DNA from: Micavibrio aeruginosavorus
GTDB taxonomy: Bacteria > Pseudomonadota > Alphaproteobacteria > UBA9219
NCBI GenBank assembly: GCA_020720905.1
Contig: DYNT01000004.1
Span: forward strand, 10,108-24,313
DNA length: 14,206 nt
Direction: 5' to 3'
The translations under genes and the position numbers were made by a program. This document shows positions 1 through 6,606 of this stretch, in pieces (the stretch's first letter is position 1; every line of letters starts with the position of its first letter). The notes below the pieces were generated by a model. That model was not told the DNA's origin. It ran no database searches and saw only the letters and a program-made list of their open reading frames with translations.

Positions 1-23
1 ACTTCTAACTTAACTTCTAACTT
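1..23. repeat. Tandem direct repeat of an 11-bp unit after brnA
   Basis: ACTTCTAACTT occurs at 1-11 and again, identically, at 13-23, a 12-base period. It lies just downstream of the brnA stop codon and runs to the window edge, so more copies may lie outside. The internal string TAACTTAAC (6-14) also occurs at 688-696 on the other side of the toxin-antitoxin module. Confidence 0.6.
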
Positions 24-26
24 CCC

Positions 27-350
27 CTAAGCCTCGCGCGAACCGCCGTGTGTCTCGACATGCGCGCGCAAAGCCTCATTCATAATGGTCTGGTATCCGC
101 TGCCTTTTGGGGCATGATCTTTAAACCAGTCCACAACATCCGCATCAATCCGCAACGTCAATTGCTTTTTAACGGGACGAAAATTCTTTCTCAGCAAGCC
201 TCTCTTCCACTCTTTTCCAAAAGACTTAACTTCTGGAATATCACTCGTATCAATCGGCTCACGCTCCATCGCTCTCAATTCCGCTCGCAGCGCAGGCGTT
301 AATCTGCTCGATGACGTCAACTTAAAACTCTTCAAAGCGACCTTCTTCAT
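27..350 (-). CDS. brnA: BrnA-family antitoxin (type II toxin-antitoxin)
   Basis: Predicted antitoxin of a BrnT/BrnA module. In this family BrnA binds and neutralises the ribonuclease toxin BrnT, and with it represses their shared promoter. The protein is 107 residues. The family signatures are visible: SRLTPALRAEL at about 15-25, the acidic linker IDTSDIPEV at 33-41, FRPVKKQLTLRIDADVVDWFK at 57-77, and GSGYQTIMNEALR at 83-95. The C-terminal half is the ribbon-helix-helix DNA-binding part. I chose ATG at 350 rather than the longer in-frame start at 410 because family members begin with such a Met-Lys-Lys stretch and AGGA lies about 8 bases upstream. Its start overlaps the 3' end of brnT by 29 bases, so the genes are probably translationally coupled. 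The antitoxin is intact although the toxin frame is broken. Confidence 0.88.
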   Translation of the reverse strand: MKKVALKSFKLTSSSRLTPALRAELRAMEREPIDTSDIPEVKSFGKEWKRGLLRKNFRPVKKQLTLRIDADVVDWFKDHAPKGSGYQTIMNEALRAHVETHGGSREA

Positions 351-607
351 AAGCCATCCTTTCCTGCTTCGTTGCCTTACGGGCACTGATGATACGACCA
401 CCTTCCTCATTCTCGTTTAATGTATGAACGACAAACACAACGCTGCCGCCCACTTCACCTATCGTCTGCCATCTCTCTTCTAGGGTCGAGCCCAGATCAG
501 GCCGCGAAACAATCATCGGATCGCAAAAAACAAAAAATCGCCGCTTCAAAGCTGATTTTGTGTTTCTTCTTGTTCTGCCTGTTCTTCTCCTCGTCCCAAT
601 TCCACAT
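322..607 (-). pseudogene. brnT: BrnT-family ribonuclease toxin, frameshifted
   Basis: From ATG at 607 the frame encodes MWNWDEEKNRQN, then KKKHKISFEAAIF, a clear BrnT N-terminus, and then goes off frame and stops at TGA 497-499 (36 residues). The rest of the toxin lies one frame over: FVFCDPMIVSRPDLGS, the ERWQTIGE segment, GRIISARKATKQER, and the end at 322. On the coding strand the junction is T6-G-T6 (537-525). Removing one T restores a continuous 94-residue protein that reads ISFEAAIFVFCDP across the junction, with the whole family pattern present. As written the gene makes no full toxin. A sequencing or assembly indel, slippage during replication (a phase-variable toxin), or ribosomal or transcriptional slippage could each explain it. 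Everything else looks well preserved, so any lesion is recent. BrnT toxins are small RNases of RelE-like fold that cleave RNA. Confidence 0.87.
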
Positions 608-623
608 TCAAGACGCCCCTGAT

Positions 624-646
624 TGTAACTACAATTATGTAACTAC
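624..646 (-). promoter_or_regulatory. Direct-repeat operator candidate for brnT-brnA
   Basis: TGTAACTAC is present at 624-632 and again at 638-646 (plus-strand reading), 14 bases apart. The -10 hexamer of the brnT promoter lies mostly between them, and the expected transcription start falls in the 624-632 copy. Such a position would let a bound ribbon-helix-helix protein block RNA polymerase. BrnA autorepression is known for the family; binding to these particular repeats is my inference. Confidence 0.55.
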
Positions 647-662
647 TATCTCATTTTGTCAA
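634..662 (-). promoter_or_regulatory. Sigma-70-type promoter of brnT-brnA
   Basis: On the minus strand TTGACA (662-657, a perfect -35) is followed after 17 bases by CATAAT (639-634, five of six matches to the -10 consensus). The start would be near 627, giving a leader of about 20 bases before the brnT ATG at 607, with an AGGGG stretch as a weak ribosome binding site. This is the best promoter match in the window. Confidence 0.75.
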
Positions 663-677
663 CCAATCACTGGTTGA
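659..677. repeat. 7-bp inverted repeat between fusA and brnT
   Basis: TCAACCA (659-665) and TGGTTGA (671-677) are perfect inverted arms around a 5-base loop. The arm at 659-665 overlaps the -35 box of brnT. No T-run follows on the minus strand, so it is a poor intrinsic terminator for fusA. It may be an operator or a weak transcript-end hairpin. No better fusA terminator was seen before brnT. Confidence 0.4.
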
Positions 678-714
678 AGGACTTCTTTAACTTAACCCAA
701 CCTTATTAGCTTGC

Positions 715-2796
715 TTACCCTGCCAGCTTGGCTTTGATTTCCAGCGCAACCTGCGCGGGGACTTGTTCATAGTGATCAAACTCCATCGTGAACAGAGCGC
801 GACCTTGCGTCATCGAACGCAAACGGTTCACATAACCAAACATATTGGCCAAAGGAACCATCGCATTCACGACGTTCGCGTTACCGCGTGTATCCATGCC
901 AGAAATCTGACCGCGACGGCTGTTCAAATCGCCAATCACATCGCCCATGTAATCTTCTGGCGTCACGACCTCAACCTTCATGATCGGCTCAAGAAGAACG
1001 GGCCCCGCCTTCTGGATACCTTCCTTGAACGCAGCACGTGCCGCAATTTCGAAAGCCAGCGCCGATGAGTCAACATCGTGATACGCGCCATCCACCAAAG
1101 TGGCTTTAAAGTCGATGGTCGGGAAGCCAGCAATCACACCGTTATCCAGTGAACCCGTCAAGCCCTTTTCAACGCCTGGGATATATTCCTTAGGCACAGA
1201 ACCACCGACAACCTTGGATTCAAAGCTGTACCCAACGCCAGCCTCAACAGGCTCAAAGTCAATGATGACACGCGCAAACTGACCTGAACCGCCCGACTGC
1301 TTTTTATGCGTGTAATCGATCGTCGCTTTGCGCGTAATGGTCTCACGATAAGCCACTTGCGGATCACCGACGATCACTTCGCAGTTATAAGGCGCGCGGC
1401 GAAGAATATCGACCTTGATCTCAAGGTGAAGCTCGCCCATGCCTTTAATCGTCGTTTGTCCCGTTTCATGGTTGACCGCCAAACGGAACGAAGGATCTTC
1501 CTGCACCAGACGGAGCAGCGCGTTTGTCATCCTGTCTTGATCAGCCTTTGACTTAGGCTCAATCGCCATTTCGATAACGGGATCGGGGAATTCCATCTTT
1601 TCCAAAACGATGGGCTTAGCCGTATCACACAGCGTATCGCCCGTCTTCGTGTCTTTCAAAGCTGTCAGCGCAACGATATCGCCCGCATGTGCTTCCTTCA
1701 GTTCTTCACGCGTATTGGCATGCATCAAAAGCATACGGCCAATGCGTTCGCGAGCGCCCTTAATGGTGTTTTGCACATAGCTGCCCGCCGTAATCGTGCC
1801 CGAATAGATGCGCGTAAAGGTCAGCGATCCCACAAAAGGATCCGTCATGATCTTAAACGCCAAGGCCGACAACGGCGCTTCATCAGAAGGCTTGCGCGTC
1901 ATAGGCTCATGCGTATCGACATCAAAGCCATGAACCTCGCCAATATCAACCGGTGAGGGCAAATAATCGACAACGGCATCCAACATCGGCTGCACACCCT
2001 TATTCTTAAAGGCCGAGCCGCACAGAACAGGCACAAACTTAAGCGCAATAACACCCTTGCGGATACAGCGATCAAGGACTTCTACAGAAGGTTCCGTACC
2101 GCTCAAATAGGCTTCCATCGCCTCGTCGTCCATTTCAACGGCGTTTTCAACCAAAGCCTTATGATATTCTGTCGCCTTATCCAGCAAATCAGCGGGGATT
2201 TCTTCATCATGGAAATTCGCGCCAAGCGCTTCATTTTCCCAAACAACGGCCTTCATACGGCGCAAATCGATGACACCCTTAAACTCAGCTTCCGATCCAA
2301 TCGGCAATTGAAGGATCAGGACATTGCAGCCCAAGCGATCCTTGACCATATCGACGCAGCGATAAAAGTTAGCGCCCGTGCGATCCATCTTGTTGACGAA
2401 CACAAAGCGAGGGACATTATACTTGTCAGCCTGACGCCAAACGGTTTCCGTCTGAGGTTCAACGCCAGCAACAGCGTCAAGAACGCAAACCGTCCCATCA
2501 AGAACGCGCAAGCTACGCTCAACCTCAACCGTGAAATCAACGTGCCCCGGCGTGTCAATAATGTTGACGCGATGATCACGCCAGAACGTCGTGGTGGCCG
2601 CAGAGGTAATCGTGATGCCACGTTCCTGCTCTTGCTCCATCCAATCCATGGTCGCTGTGCCTTCATGCACTTCACCGATCTTATAAGATTTGCCGGTGTA
2701 ATACAGGATGCGCTCAGTCGTCGTCGTTTTACCCGCATCAATGTGAGCCATGATGCCGATATTGCGATACTTTTCGATAGGAGTGGTGCGTGCCAT
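715..2796 (-). CDS. fusA: Elongation factor G
   Basis: Translational GTPase that moves tRNAs and mRNA through the ribosome after peptide bond formation and, with ribosome recycling factor, helps split ribosomes. The protein is 693 residues, normal for EF-G. The GTPase motifs are intact: P-loop AHIDAGKT at 17-24, RGITIT at 59-64 (switch I), DTPGH at 81-85 with the catalytic His85, and NKMD at 135-138. Later EF-G domains are also visible, including GMGELHLEI and the C-terminal GYVNRLRSMTQGRALFTMEF stretch. It starts 15 bases after the rpsG stop, as expected in a str operon. The usual next gene, tuf, is absent; a brnT-brnA module follows after about 107 bases. Confidence 0.98.
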   Translation of the reverse strand: MARTTPIEKYRNIGIMAHIDAGKTTTTERILYYTGKSYKIGEVHEGTATMDWMEQEQERGITITSAATTTFWRDHRVNIIDTPGHVDFTVEVERSLRVLDGTVCVLDAVAGVEPQTETVWRQADKYNVPRFVFVNKMDRTGANFYRCVDMVKDRLGCNVLILQLPIGSEAEFKGVIDLRRMKAVVWENEALGANFHDEEIPADLLDKATEYHKALVENAVEMDDEAMEAYLSGTEPSVEVLDRCIRKGVIALKFVPVLCGSAFKNKGVQPMLDAVVDYLPSPVDIGEVHGFDVDTHEPMTRKPSDEAPLSALAFKIMTDPFVGSLTFTRIYSGTITAGSYVQNTIKGARERIGRMLLMHANTREELKEAHAGDIVALTALKDTKTGDTLCDTAKPIVLEKMEFPDPVIEMAIEPKSKADQDRMTNALLRLVQEDPSFRLAVNHETGQTTIKGMGELHLEIKVDILRRAPYNCEVIVGDPQVAYRETITRKATIDYTHKKQSGGSGQFARVIIDFEPVEAGVGYSFESKVVGGSVPKEYIPGVEKGLTGSLDNGVIAGFPTIDFKATLVDGAYHDVDSSALAFEIAARAAFKEGIQKAGPVLLEPIMKVEVVTPEDYMGDVIGDLNSRRGQISGMDTRGNANVVNAMVPLANMFGYVNRLRSMTQGRALFTMEFDHYEQVPAQVALEIKAKLAG

Positions 2797-2811
2797 GGGT
2801 CTTTCTTTCTC

Positions 2812-3282
2812 TTACCAGCGATAATGAGAGAAGGCCTTGTTAGCCTCCGCCATACGGTGGGTATCTTCACGCTTCTTAACCGATGCGCCGTTGTCGTTCG
2901 ACGCCGCCATCAGCTCTGCCGCCAAACGATCAATCATCGTCGTTTCAGCGCGAGCGCGTGCAGCGCGAATGATCCAGCGCATAGCCAAAGCAACACTGCG
3001 CTCTGGGCGAACTTCAACAGGCCCCTGATAGGTCGCACCACCAACGCGACGTGAACGCACTTCCAGATGAGGGCGAACCTTATCAAGAGCCGCCTTAAAA
3101 ACATCCAGCGAGCCAACCTTTGACTTGGCGCTGATTTTATCCAAAGCGCCATAAACGATACGCTCAGCGGCAGATTTTTTGCCATCCAGCATAAGAACGT
3201 TCATAAACTTTGTAATGAGGATTTCCCCGAACTTTGGATCAGGAAGAACCACTCTTTTTTCTGCGCGACGACGACGTGCCAT
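2812..3282 (-). CDS. rpsG: 30S ribosomal protein S7
   Basis: S7 binds the 3' major domain of 16S rRNA and nucleates assembly of the 30S head. At 156 residues it has the standard length. The start MARRRRAEKR, the FMNVLMLDGKKSAAE segment, the SRRVGGATYQGPVEV beta-hairpin region and the C-terminal HRMAEANKAFSHYRW are typical. It lies 19 bases after rpsL and 15 before fusA, so the three are cotranscribed. GAGGA about 9 bases before the ATG is a good ribosome binding site. In E. coli S7 represses translation of the str operon by binding the rpsL-rpsG spacer; this 19-base spacer is much shorter, so that mechanism is unlikely here in the same form. Confidence 0.98.
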   Translation of the reverse strand: MARRRRAEKRVVLPDPKFGEILITKFMNVLMLDGKKSAAERIVYGALDKISAKSKVGSLDVFKAALDKVRPHLEVRSRRVGGATYQGPVEVRPERSVALAMRWIIRAARARAETTMIDRLAAELMAASNDNGASVKKREDTHRMAEANKAFSHYRW

Positions 3283-3301
3283 ATTTTAATTCCTCTATGT
3301 C

Positions 3302-3673
3302 TTATTTCGGACGCTTGGCGCCATAAAGAGAACGACGCTTCTTGCGGTCCTTGACGCCTTGCGTATCAAGAACGCCACGAATGATGTGATAGCGAACACC
3401 GGGGAGATCCTTCACACGGCCACCACGGATCATGACGACGCTATGTTCTTGAAGATTGTGACCTTCACCTGGAATATAGCAAATAACTTCGTGACCATTG
3501 GTCAAACGAACGCGCGCCACCTTACGCAAAGCCGAGTTTGGCTTCTTCGGGGTCGTTGTATAAACACGCGTGCAAACGCCGCGCTTTTGCGGACACTTCT
3601 GCAACGCAGGCACTTTATCGCGAGTCTTGACCGGTTGCCGTTTTTTGCGAACCAGCTGGTTAATCGTTGACAT
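3302..3673 (-). CDS. rpsL: 30S ribosomal protein S12
   Basis: S12 sits at the decoding centre and controls translational accuracy. The chosen start, ATG at 3673, gives MSTINQLVRKKRQ and 123 residues, matching the family; the longer in-frame opening to 3751 adds 26 residues unlike any S12. AAGGAAG lies just upstream of this ATG as a ribosome binding site. The streptomycin-relevant loops TTPKKPNSALRK and GGRVKDLPGVRYH carry the normal lysines and proline, so no classic resistance substitution is visible. The aspartate in VKDLPG is the residue methylthiolated by RimO in other bacteria. It is the first gene of the rpsL-rpsG-fusA operon. Confidence 0.98.
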   Translation of the reverse strand: MSTINQLVRKKRQPVKTRDKVPALQKCPQKRGVCTRVYTTTPKKPNSALRKVARVRLTNGHEVICYIPGEGHNLQEHSVVMIRGGRVKDLPGVRYHIIRGVLDTQGVKDRKKRRSLYGAKRPK

Positions 3674-3944
3674 TCGATCTTCCTTTTTCTTCTCAAGCCC
3701 TACCATCATGGCAAAACTGACAAAACAAAAACCACAACGGAAAAGCGCCAAACTGAGCCTTCCGTGTGGAACTCCAACTTACACCGCGCGACCTGCTGAT
3801 AAAAATCAACCGTTATATCGACGCAAGCTATATAACTTAAGCACACTCCGAAACCTCGTTTAGAAGCCCAAACCATCATAGTTCCCGTAGGACTGAAGGT
3901 TTTTATAAGGGAGCCGCTACCACCGATTCCGAAAACGCTGCGCA

Positions 3945-3973
3945 CATTTACGGGAATCCCGCCTCGACGTCAA
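3945..3973 (-). promoter_or_regulatory. Candidate str operon promoter with central palindrome
   Basis: On the minus strand TTGACG (3973-3968) is followed after 17 bases by TAAATG (3950-3945), which matches the -10 consensus poorly. Between the boxes lies an 11-base palindrome with arms CGGGA and TCCCG around one base (3951-3961). TTGACG is a common alphaproteobacterial -35. If real, the leader to rpsL would be about 265 bases, which is long, so other start points nearer rpsL are possible. Confidence 0.3.
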
Positions 3974-3999
3974 GGGAAGATTAAAACTTTCTTCAAGAA

Positions 4000-4137
4000 G
4001 CATTCAGGATTCGGCATTCAACATTCGGGGATTAGAGTCCTTTCGCATGACAAAAACTGAGGCTGAAGAGTGTTTTATAATTATACATCAATAGGATAAG
4101 CATAGTTTAGGCCCACTGCATGCTGAATTCTGAATGC
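4000..4137. repeat. Interrupted inverted repeat, 20-bp arms
   Basis: The arm at 4000-4019 pairs with the arm at 4118-4137: 17 of 20 positions match after reverse complementing, and two of the three differences would be G-U pairs in RNA from one strand. The loop is 98 bases and includes the TATAATTATA palindrome. The left arm itself contains CATTCA twice (4001-4006, 4015-4020), and the right arm is followed by a T6 run at 4145-4150. It looks like a degenerate intergenic repeat rather than a simple terminator. Confidence 0.5.
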
Positions 4138-4177
4138 TGAAGGCTTTTTTAACCCATTCTCCAGTAAAATAAAGCCC

Positions 4178-4972
4178 ATGAGCACAGCGCCGCACACGTG
4201 GCCTCGCCTTTTTGTTCAAGACGATTTAGGGCAAAAAAAACAGGTCATTTTATCCATCGATCAAACGCATTATTTGCTTCACGTCATGAGGATTCGCGAA
4301 GGCGAGCCCTTACGTCTTTTCAATGGTCGTCATGGCGAATGGCGCGCCGTCATGCCTGCAGCGCCTACCCGCAAAAAGGATCCAGCGCAGCTTCTCATGG
4401 AAGACCCTCTGCGGCTTCAAAAAAAAGAACCTGATCTATGGCTATGCTGCGCCCCCATCAAACGCGCCCCTTTTGAGTTTATGATTCAAAAAGCAACAGA
4501 GCTTGGCGTCAGCGTTGTTCAACCCATTTTAACCGCCCGCACACAAGTGCGCGATTTCAATCGTCAACGTCTGCAAACCATCGCCACCGAAGCGGCCGAG
4601 CAATCAGAGCGCTTATCCGTTCCAGAGATTCGCGAGCCTCTTGCCCTTGATGGTCTCATCAAAAATTGGCCAGCGCGGCGCCTTCCCCTCATAGGCGCTG
4701 AGTTTGGGAAGGCCGTCCCCATTGCGCAAGGTCTTTCATCGGCGCTGGCTGGGGCACGCCCCACGGCAGCGATTATAACGGGTCCTGAAGGTGGCTTTAT
4801 GCCAGAAGAAATGGACCGATTGAGCGCCCTGCCAGAAAGCTTGCGCTTACGTTTAGGCCCACGCATTCTGCGCGCCGATACGGCGGCGCTGGCGGCACTG
4901 AGTTGTTGGCAAGCGCTTTGCGGCGATTGGAAAAATGAAGCAGAAGCGCGCCCTTCCCCTTTAACTCTTTAA
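4178..4972 (+). CDS. rsmE: 16S rRNA (uracil-1498-N3)-methyltransferase RsmE
   Basis: SAM-dependent enzyme of the SPOUT/RsmE family that methylates N3 of U1498 in 16S rRNA on the assembled 30S subunit. The protein is 264 residues. An N-terminal PUA-like RNA-binding part (1 to about 80, with HYLLHVMRIREGE at 31-43) precedes the knotted catalytic domain. The diagnostic motifs are ELGVSVVQPILTART at 108-122, EQSER at 141-145, GPEGGF at 202-207, and LGPRILRADTA at 226-236, the last two forming the SAM-binding knot. The upstream region has only a weak ribosome binding site, but the N-terminal LFV segment fits the family and no better start is visible. The next gene begins 12 bases after its stop, so they are likely cotranscribed. 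Confidence 0.94.
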   Translation: MSTAPHTWPRLFVQDDLGQKKQVILSIDQTHYLLHVMRIREGEPLRLFNGRHGEWRAVMPAAPTRKKDPAQLLMEDPLRLQKKEPDLWLCCAPIKRAPFEFMIQKATELGVSVVQPILTARTQVRDFNRQRLQTIATEAAEQSERLSVPEIREPLALDGLIKNWPARRLPLIGAEFGKAVPIAQGLSSALAGARPTAAIITGPEGGFMPEEMDRLSALPESLRLRLGPRILRADTAALAALSCWQALCGDWKNEAEARPSPLTL

Positions 4973-4984
4973 AAGAACAACGCC

Positions 4985-5683
4985 ATGACAATAGACGATG
5001 ATGATGATAACGATCGCAATCTCAACCCCATCCTCATTCCGCCAGCACAGACGAGAGGCCACCAGCTTTTTGTAACGTCCCCCCTCAACCCTCGCACCAA
5101 AGAACGAAGTGATTCTAGCGAGGCCATTCTTGATCAGAAGAAAACAAGCTTTAACGATTTAATGATTCCACAACCCCGCCTGTTAAAACTCAGGGAAATT
5201 CTTGATAAAATCAAAATTCCCCAAAGCTTTCGAAAGAAGAAAAAAGAGCGCAACAAGTTTGTTCCTACCACAGATAGGCCTTTTGACGTTCTTACAACAA
5301 GCAAGATGAAGCCTCTTAAAGAACAAAGGGGCGGCAGCGCGACAAAAACAGGGAAGGCCTCACAATCACAAGATATAGAAACAACGCCAGAGGCCCTTCT
5401 CTCGGCACAAAAAGAAAACTATCAAAAAATATATTGGAAGAAAAAAGCCGAATCCAAAAAGATACAAGAAAAAGAAGCCAACGAAGAATCGGAAAAAAAG
5501 AGATTAGAAAAAGAAACACCTGAAGAAATGGCTCTGCGCGGTCGCGCCATTTCTTTGCGAGATGAAATGAATGGCTGGAAAGCAAAAGTGGGAACAGGCG
5601 AATACGACGACAGCACCATCCAAGCCAACATTGATCAGCTTGAACGTAATTTTTATGGCATCGATTTCAAATATAGGCCGTGA
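4985..5683 (+). CDS. Hypothetical lysine-rich, partly coiled-coil protein
   Basis: I do not recognise this 232-residue protein. It opens with an acidic run (five aspartates at 4-8), then a proline- and basic-rich stretch; KKKK at 84-87 follows a short KLREILDKIKIPQSF helix. A strongly charged segment from about 141 to 200 (KENYQKIYWKKKAESKK and on) is predicted by eye to be helical and coiled-coil. A tidier C-terminal end, ISLRDEMNGWKAKVG then TIQANIDQLERNFYGIDF, may be a small folded unit. There is no signal peptide or membrane segment, so it is probably cytoplasmic. It starts 12 bases after rsmE on the same strand and ends 15 bases before the convergent infA. Base composition is more A-rich than in its neighbours. 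The order of intact codons over 232 residues and the operon-like spacing support a real gene. Confidence 0.7.
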   Translation: MTIDDDDDNDRNLNPILIPPAQTRGHQLFVTSPLNPRTKERSDSSEAILDQKKTSFNDLMIPQPRLLKLREILDKIKIPQSFRKKKKERNKFVPTTDRPFDVLTTSKMKPLKEQRGGSATKTGKASQSQDIETTPEALLSAQKENYQKIYWKKKAESKKIQEKEANEESEKKRLEKETPEEMALRGRAISLRDEMNGWKAKVGTGEYDDSTIQANIDQLERNFYGIDFKYRP

Positions 5684-5698
5684 TCAAAACGTCGCCGG

Positions 5699-5917
5699 TC
5701 ACTTATGGCGGAACGTGATGCGCCCCTTGGTGAGGTCATAAGGCGTCATCTCGACATTCACTTTGTCGCCAGCAAGCACACGAATGCGATTCTTACGCAT
5801 CTTGCCAGAGGTATGCGCCAAAACCTCATGCCCATTGTCCAACTTAACGCGGAACATAGCGTTGGGAAGGATTTCGGATACGATCCCTTCGAACTCAAGA
5901 AGATCTTCTTTAGCCAT
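5699..5917 (-). CDS. infA: Translation initiation factor IF-1
   Basis: IF-1 is a single OB-fold protein that binds the ribosomal A site during initiation and assists IF-2 and IF-3. The 72 residues match the bacterial family exactly in length. Hallmarks are MAKEDLLEFEGIV at the start, LPNAMFRVKLDNGHEVLAH, then SGKMRKNRIRVLAGDKV and the C-terminal YDLTKGRITFRHK. It is on the minus strand, tail to tail with the hypothetical gene ending at 5683, and no clear terminator lies in the 15-base gap. Only a weak AAGAG precedes the ATG. The DUF2948 gene lies 63 bases upstream on the same strand and probably shares its transcript. Confidence 0.98.
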   Translation of the reverse strand: MAKEDLLEFEGIVSEILPNAMFRVKLDNGHEVLAHTSGKMRKNRIRVLAGDKVNVEMTPYDLTKGRITFRHK

Positions 5918-5980
5918 AAAATACTCTTTTCATTTTTCCTATTGGAAGCGCGGGGAAAATGGCTCTTTTAAGAGCCTTCG

Positions 5981-6406
5981 TCAAGTCACATGACGTGGAC
6001 GATGCGTTGTTGGCCACGATTCACCAAAATCGCACAGTTTTACCTCCCAATGAGCCAGTTTTAAGCGTATTTTACCCTCTCCTGCAAAGAGGAGGTGTAA
6101 ATAGGGCGCGTCAAAGCTTATCGTTAACAGATCCAACATGGCAGCAGGATCATTGGGATGGATACCCAAAAATTGAGTCGCTTCAACGCCATGAATATCA
6201 AGGGCGCAATGGATTCTCTCAAAACAAACCTTTTCTTCCGATGGCCCATCATCCCATTTAAAGCGCTGAACAACCATCACAAAGTTTTTCTCCGCCTCAT
6301 GATAAAGCATATCGCATAGGGGCGCGATGGAGTCTTGCAAAACAGCCGCCATCACCTGAATATCCTCAGAATCCCGCGCTAAAAGTCTAAGAAGTTTATC
6401 GGCCAT
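5981..6406 (-). CDS. DUF2948 family protein
   Basis: This 141-residue protein matches my recollection of DUF2948, a family of unknown function found mainly in Alphaproteobacteria. Visible features are MADKLLRLLARDSEDIQVMAA at the start, VLQDSIAPLCDMLYHEAEKNFVMV with the ORF-typical NRF/QRFKWD turn, a central LLTISFDAP segment, LLFAGEGKIRLKL, and the closing EVKLCDFGESW. It has no signal peptide or membrane segment. The start ATG at 6406 is preceded by AAGGAAG at good spacing. In many alphaproteobacteria DUF2948 lies in a murA-hisD-infA neighbourhood; here murA and hisD are missing between it and infA, so the cluster has been shortened. No function can be assigned beyond that association. Confidence 0.82.
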   Translation of the reverse strand: MADKLLRLLARDSEDIQVMAAVLQDSIAPLCDMLYHEAEKNFVMVVQRFKWDDGPSEEKVCFERIHCALDIHGVEATQFLGIHPNDPAAMLDLLTISFDAPYLHLLFAGEGKIRLKLAHWEVKLCDFGESWPTTHRPRHVT

Positions 6407-6439
6407 GCTGTTCTTCCTTGTGCCTTGCGTCCCTTTAAA

Positions 6440-6516
6440 AACTTGAAAAGGACTTCTTCACAAAAACACATAAAGCCAAGAAAAAGCAACAACCGCGATC
6501 AAAAAGTTTTCAAGTT
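6440..6516. promoter_or_regulatory. 10-bp inverted repeat in divergent DUF2948/pheA gap
   Basis: AACTTGAAAA (6440-6449) and TTTTCAAGTT (6507-6516) are perfect inverted arms 57 bases apart in the 200-base gap between divergent genes. A TTGACG box overlaps the right arm (6515-6520), and TATAAC follows at 6524-6529, but the spacing is too short for a standard promoter. The arms could be an operator pair or chance in AT-rich DNA. Nothing else was found in the gap. Confidence 0.3.
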
Positions 6517-6606
6517 GACGTAGTATAACGAGCTATAGAGCAAAAAAAGCCACAAAAAAGTTTGCCCTCTCTTGACGAAAAGGCGAAAAGAGAGCACTTG
6601 AAAGGC

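Larger units (their letters stand above)
3674..4177. other. Divergent gap between rpsL and rsmE, no gene
   Basis: About 500 bases with no convincing coding sequence; short frames here lack start signals and recognisable content. It must hold the str operon promoter and the rsmE promoter. Besides the elements listed separately there is a 10-bp palindrome TATAATTATA at 4076-4085, which gives a perfect -10 hexamer on both strands. Neither has a good -35 at normal spacing. A second possible -10 for the str operon, TATAAC on the minus strand (3812-3817), also lacks a good -35. Confidence 0.5.

Noticed and set aside
322..549. brnT as a shorter intact gene starting at TTG 549
   Set aside because: It lacks the conserved N-terminal WDEEKNRQN and KHKISFE segments, which are encoded just upstream in another frame, so the frameshift explanation fits better.
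2161..3054. A 297-codon open frame on the plus strand across fusA and rpsG
   Set aside because: It lies opposite two certain, highly conserved genes, has no recognisable protein features, and is a by-product of their codon usage.
3674..3751. 26-residue N-terminal extension of S12
   Set aside because: S12 proteins begin at the MSTINQLVRK position, which also has a good ribosome binding site; the extension is unlike any family member.
6562..6606. TTG start of pheA giving 15 more residues
   Set aside because: The family starts at the MTKRIAF strand; the added residues are charged and unlike known N-termini, and TTG is a poorer start.
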